Below are positions 5,920 to 6,850 of a stretch of 6,850 bases of DNA, piece after piece (the stretch's first letter is position 1; each line of letters begins with the position of its first letter). Origin of the DNA: Porphyromonadaceae bacterium UBA7572 (lineage in GTDB: Bacteria; Bacteroidota; Bacteroidia; Bacteroidales; Muribaculaceae); contig DLLC01000001.1 in NCBI GenBank assembly GCA_002476625.1, positions 1 through 6,850 on the forward strand, given 5' to 3'. Made by a program: the position numbers and the translations under genes. The notes beneath the pieces are model-generated. The model was given only the letters and a program-made list of their open reading frames with translations. It was not told the DNA's origin and did no database searches.

Positions 5920-6850
5920 TTACTGTTTGTGCTGGGCTATCCAGTTTTTAGCGTTCACGAATGCTTGAATCCATGGAGTTACCTCATCGGTATGGCGCGC
6001 CTGTGGGTAGAAACCGCACTGCCATGGGAAGATAGCGCGCTCCAAGTGTGGCATCATGGCCAGGTGGCGCCCGTCTTTAGAGGCAATACCGGCGATGCCA
6101 CGTGGCGAACCGTTAGGGTTGGCGGGGTAGGAGCGGTAGTTGTACTGTGCCACCACATTGTATTTGTCCACGCCCTCAGGCAAATTAAACTTGCCTTCAC
6201 CGTGAGCCACCCAGATGCCGAGTTTCGACCCGCTGAGGTTGCCAAACATTACGGAATTGTTCTCCGGAATGGCGAGTCCCACGAAATTGGATTCAAACTT
6301 GTGGCTGTCGTTGTGGTCCATGTGCGGGCGGCTGCTGTACTCTGGGTTGATCAGGTTGAGTTCAATCATCACCTGGCAGCCATTGCATATACCCAAGCTC
6401 AGCGTGTCGGTGCGCTTGTAGAAGTCTTCAAGCGCTTTCTTGGCTTTCTCATTCCACACGAAGCCGCTTGCCCAGCCTTTGGCAGAACCGAGCACGTCGC
6501 TGTTGGAGAAGCCTCCGCAGAACACAATCATGTTCACGTCGTCAAGCGTTTCGCGGCCACTCATCAAGTCGGTCATGTGCACATCTTTCACATCGAAGCC
6601 GGCATAGTAGAGAGAATAAGCCATTTCACGGTCGCCATTCACGCCCTTTTCGCGTATGATAGCGGCCTTGATGCCCGTTCTGCCATGCTTGAATCCGGTA
6701 ATGCCTAAGTCGGCTGCCTTGCCGGAGAATCCTGCGGGCATACGCCAGCGCAGTGGCTGTTTTTTGTAATTCTCAAAGCGTGCTTTAGCCAGCTTGTCGC
6801 CGGTCTGCTTGCAGTCGAGCAGGTAAGAACTCTTGAACCAGAGGTCGCGC
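5920..6850 (-). CDS. purL: Phosphoribosylformylglycinamidine synthase, C-terminal glutaminase part (partial)
   Basis: The frame is open from the right edge to a TAA at 5920-5922, showing the last 309 residues (visible residue 1 is encoded at 6849-6847). The enzyme turns FGAR, glutamine and ATP into FGAM, glutamate, ADP and phosphate, step four of purine synthesis in the cytoplasm. The visible part is the class I glutamine amidotransferase domain fused at the C-terminus in large single-chain PurL (about 1,200-1,300 residues in this type). Catalytic residues are visible: the nucleophile Cys in LGICNGCQ (visible residue 155, codon 6387-6385), and His and Glu in VAHGEGKF (216 and 218). Other family landmarks are CGGFSNSDVLGSAKGW, FESNFVGL and the end segment AMMPHLERAIFPWQ. 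The first visible residues, RDLWFKSSYLLD, continue from the synthase part, so the ATG at 6741 is internal and not the start. The gene converges on rarA. Its promoter is outside the window. Confidence 0.96.
   Translation of the reverse strand, partial: RDLWFKSSYLLDCKQTGDKLAKARFENYKKQPLRWRMPAGFSGKAADLGITGFKHGRTGIKAAIIREKGVNGDREMAYSLYYAGFDVKDVHMTDLMSGRETLDDVNMIVFCGGFSNSDVLGSAKGWASGFVWNEKAKKALEDFYKRTDTLSLGICNGCQVMIELNLINPEYSSRPHMDHNDSHKFESNFVGLAIPENNSVMFGNLSGSKLGIWVAHGEGKFNLPEGVDKYNVVAQYNYRSYPANPNGSPRGIAGIASKDGRHLAMMPHLERAIFPWQCGFYPQARHTDEVTPWIQAFVNAKNWIAQHKQ

Noticed and set aside
5908..6708. Long open frame of 266 codons on the plus strand
   Set aside because: It lies fully antisense to purL, which has all its catalytic motifs; the translated product has no recognisable domain, and the openness comes from purL codon use.

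Overview
The window looks like chromosomal DNA of a Bacteroidota member, most likely order Bacteroidales (a gut or oral Bacteroides/Prevotella/Muribaculaceae-type genome). Four signs support this: a perfect Bacteroidetes housekeeping promoter (TTTG-N19-TAATTTTG) ahead of the antiporter gene; starts preceded by AT-rich leader rather than a Shine-Dalgarno sequence; a BspA-type leucine-rich-repeat protein ending in dockerin repeats; and a PurL of the large single-chain type. Species cannot be assigned from the window alone.

Layout: (1) 1-1773, minus: the 591 N-terminal residues of a RecD-like superfamily 1 DNA helicase that runs off the left edge. It is visibly richer in A+T than the rest. (2) 1774-1865: a short leader/promoter region holding a consensus-perfect sigma-54 type -24/-12 element pointing into the helicase. 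(3) 1866-3182, minus: an NhaC-family Na+/H+ antiporter. (4) 3183-3357: a divergent promoter region. (5) 3358-4527, plus: a secreted LRR protein with a C-terminal dockerin. (6) 4542-5837, plus: rarA, a clamp-loader-like AAA+ ATPase of stalled replication forks, only 14 bases after the LRR gene. (7) 5862-5898: a perfect 14-bp hairpin between convergent genes. (8) 5920-6850, minus: the C-terminal glutaminase part of purL, running off the right edge.

The genes do not form one pathway. nhaC, rarA and purL are ordinary core genes (ion homeostasis, genome maintenance, purine synthesis). The LRR-dockerin protein and the AT-rich helicase look like accessory genes set among them. I see no tRNA, rRNA, CRISPR array, insertion sequence or attachment site. 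The strongest candidate for something undescribed is the sigma-54 type promoter in front of the RecD-like helicase; the second is the dockerin with an unusual cysteine cluster on a cell-envelope LRR protein.
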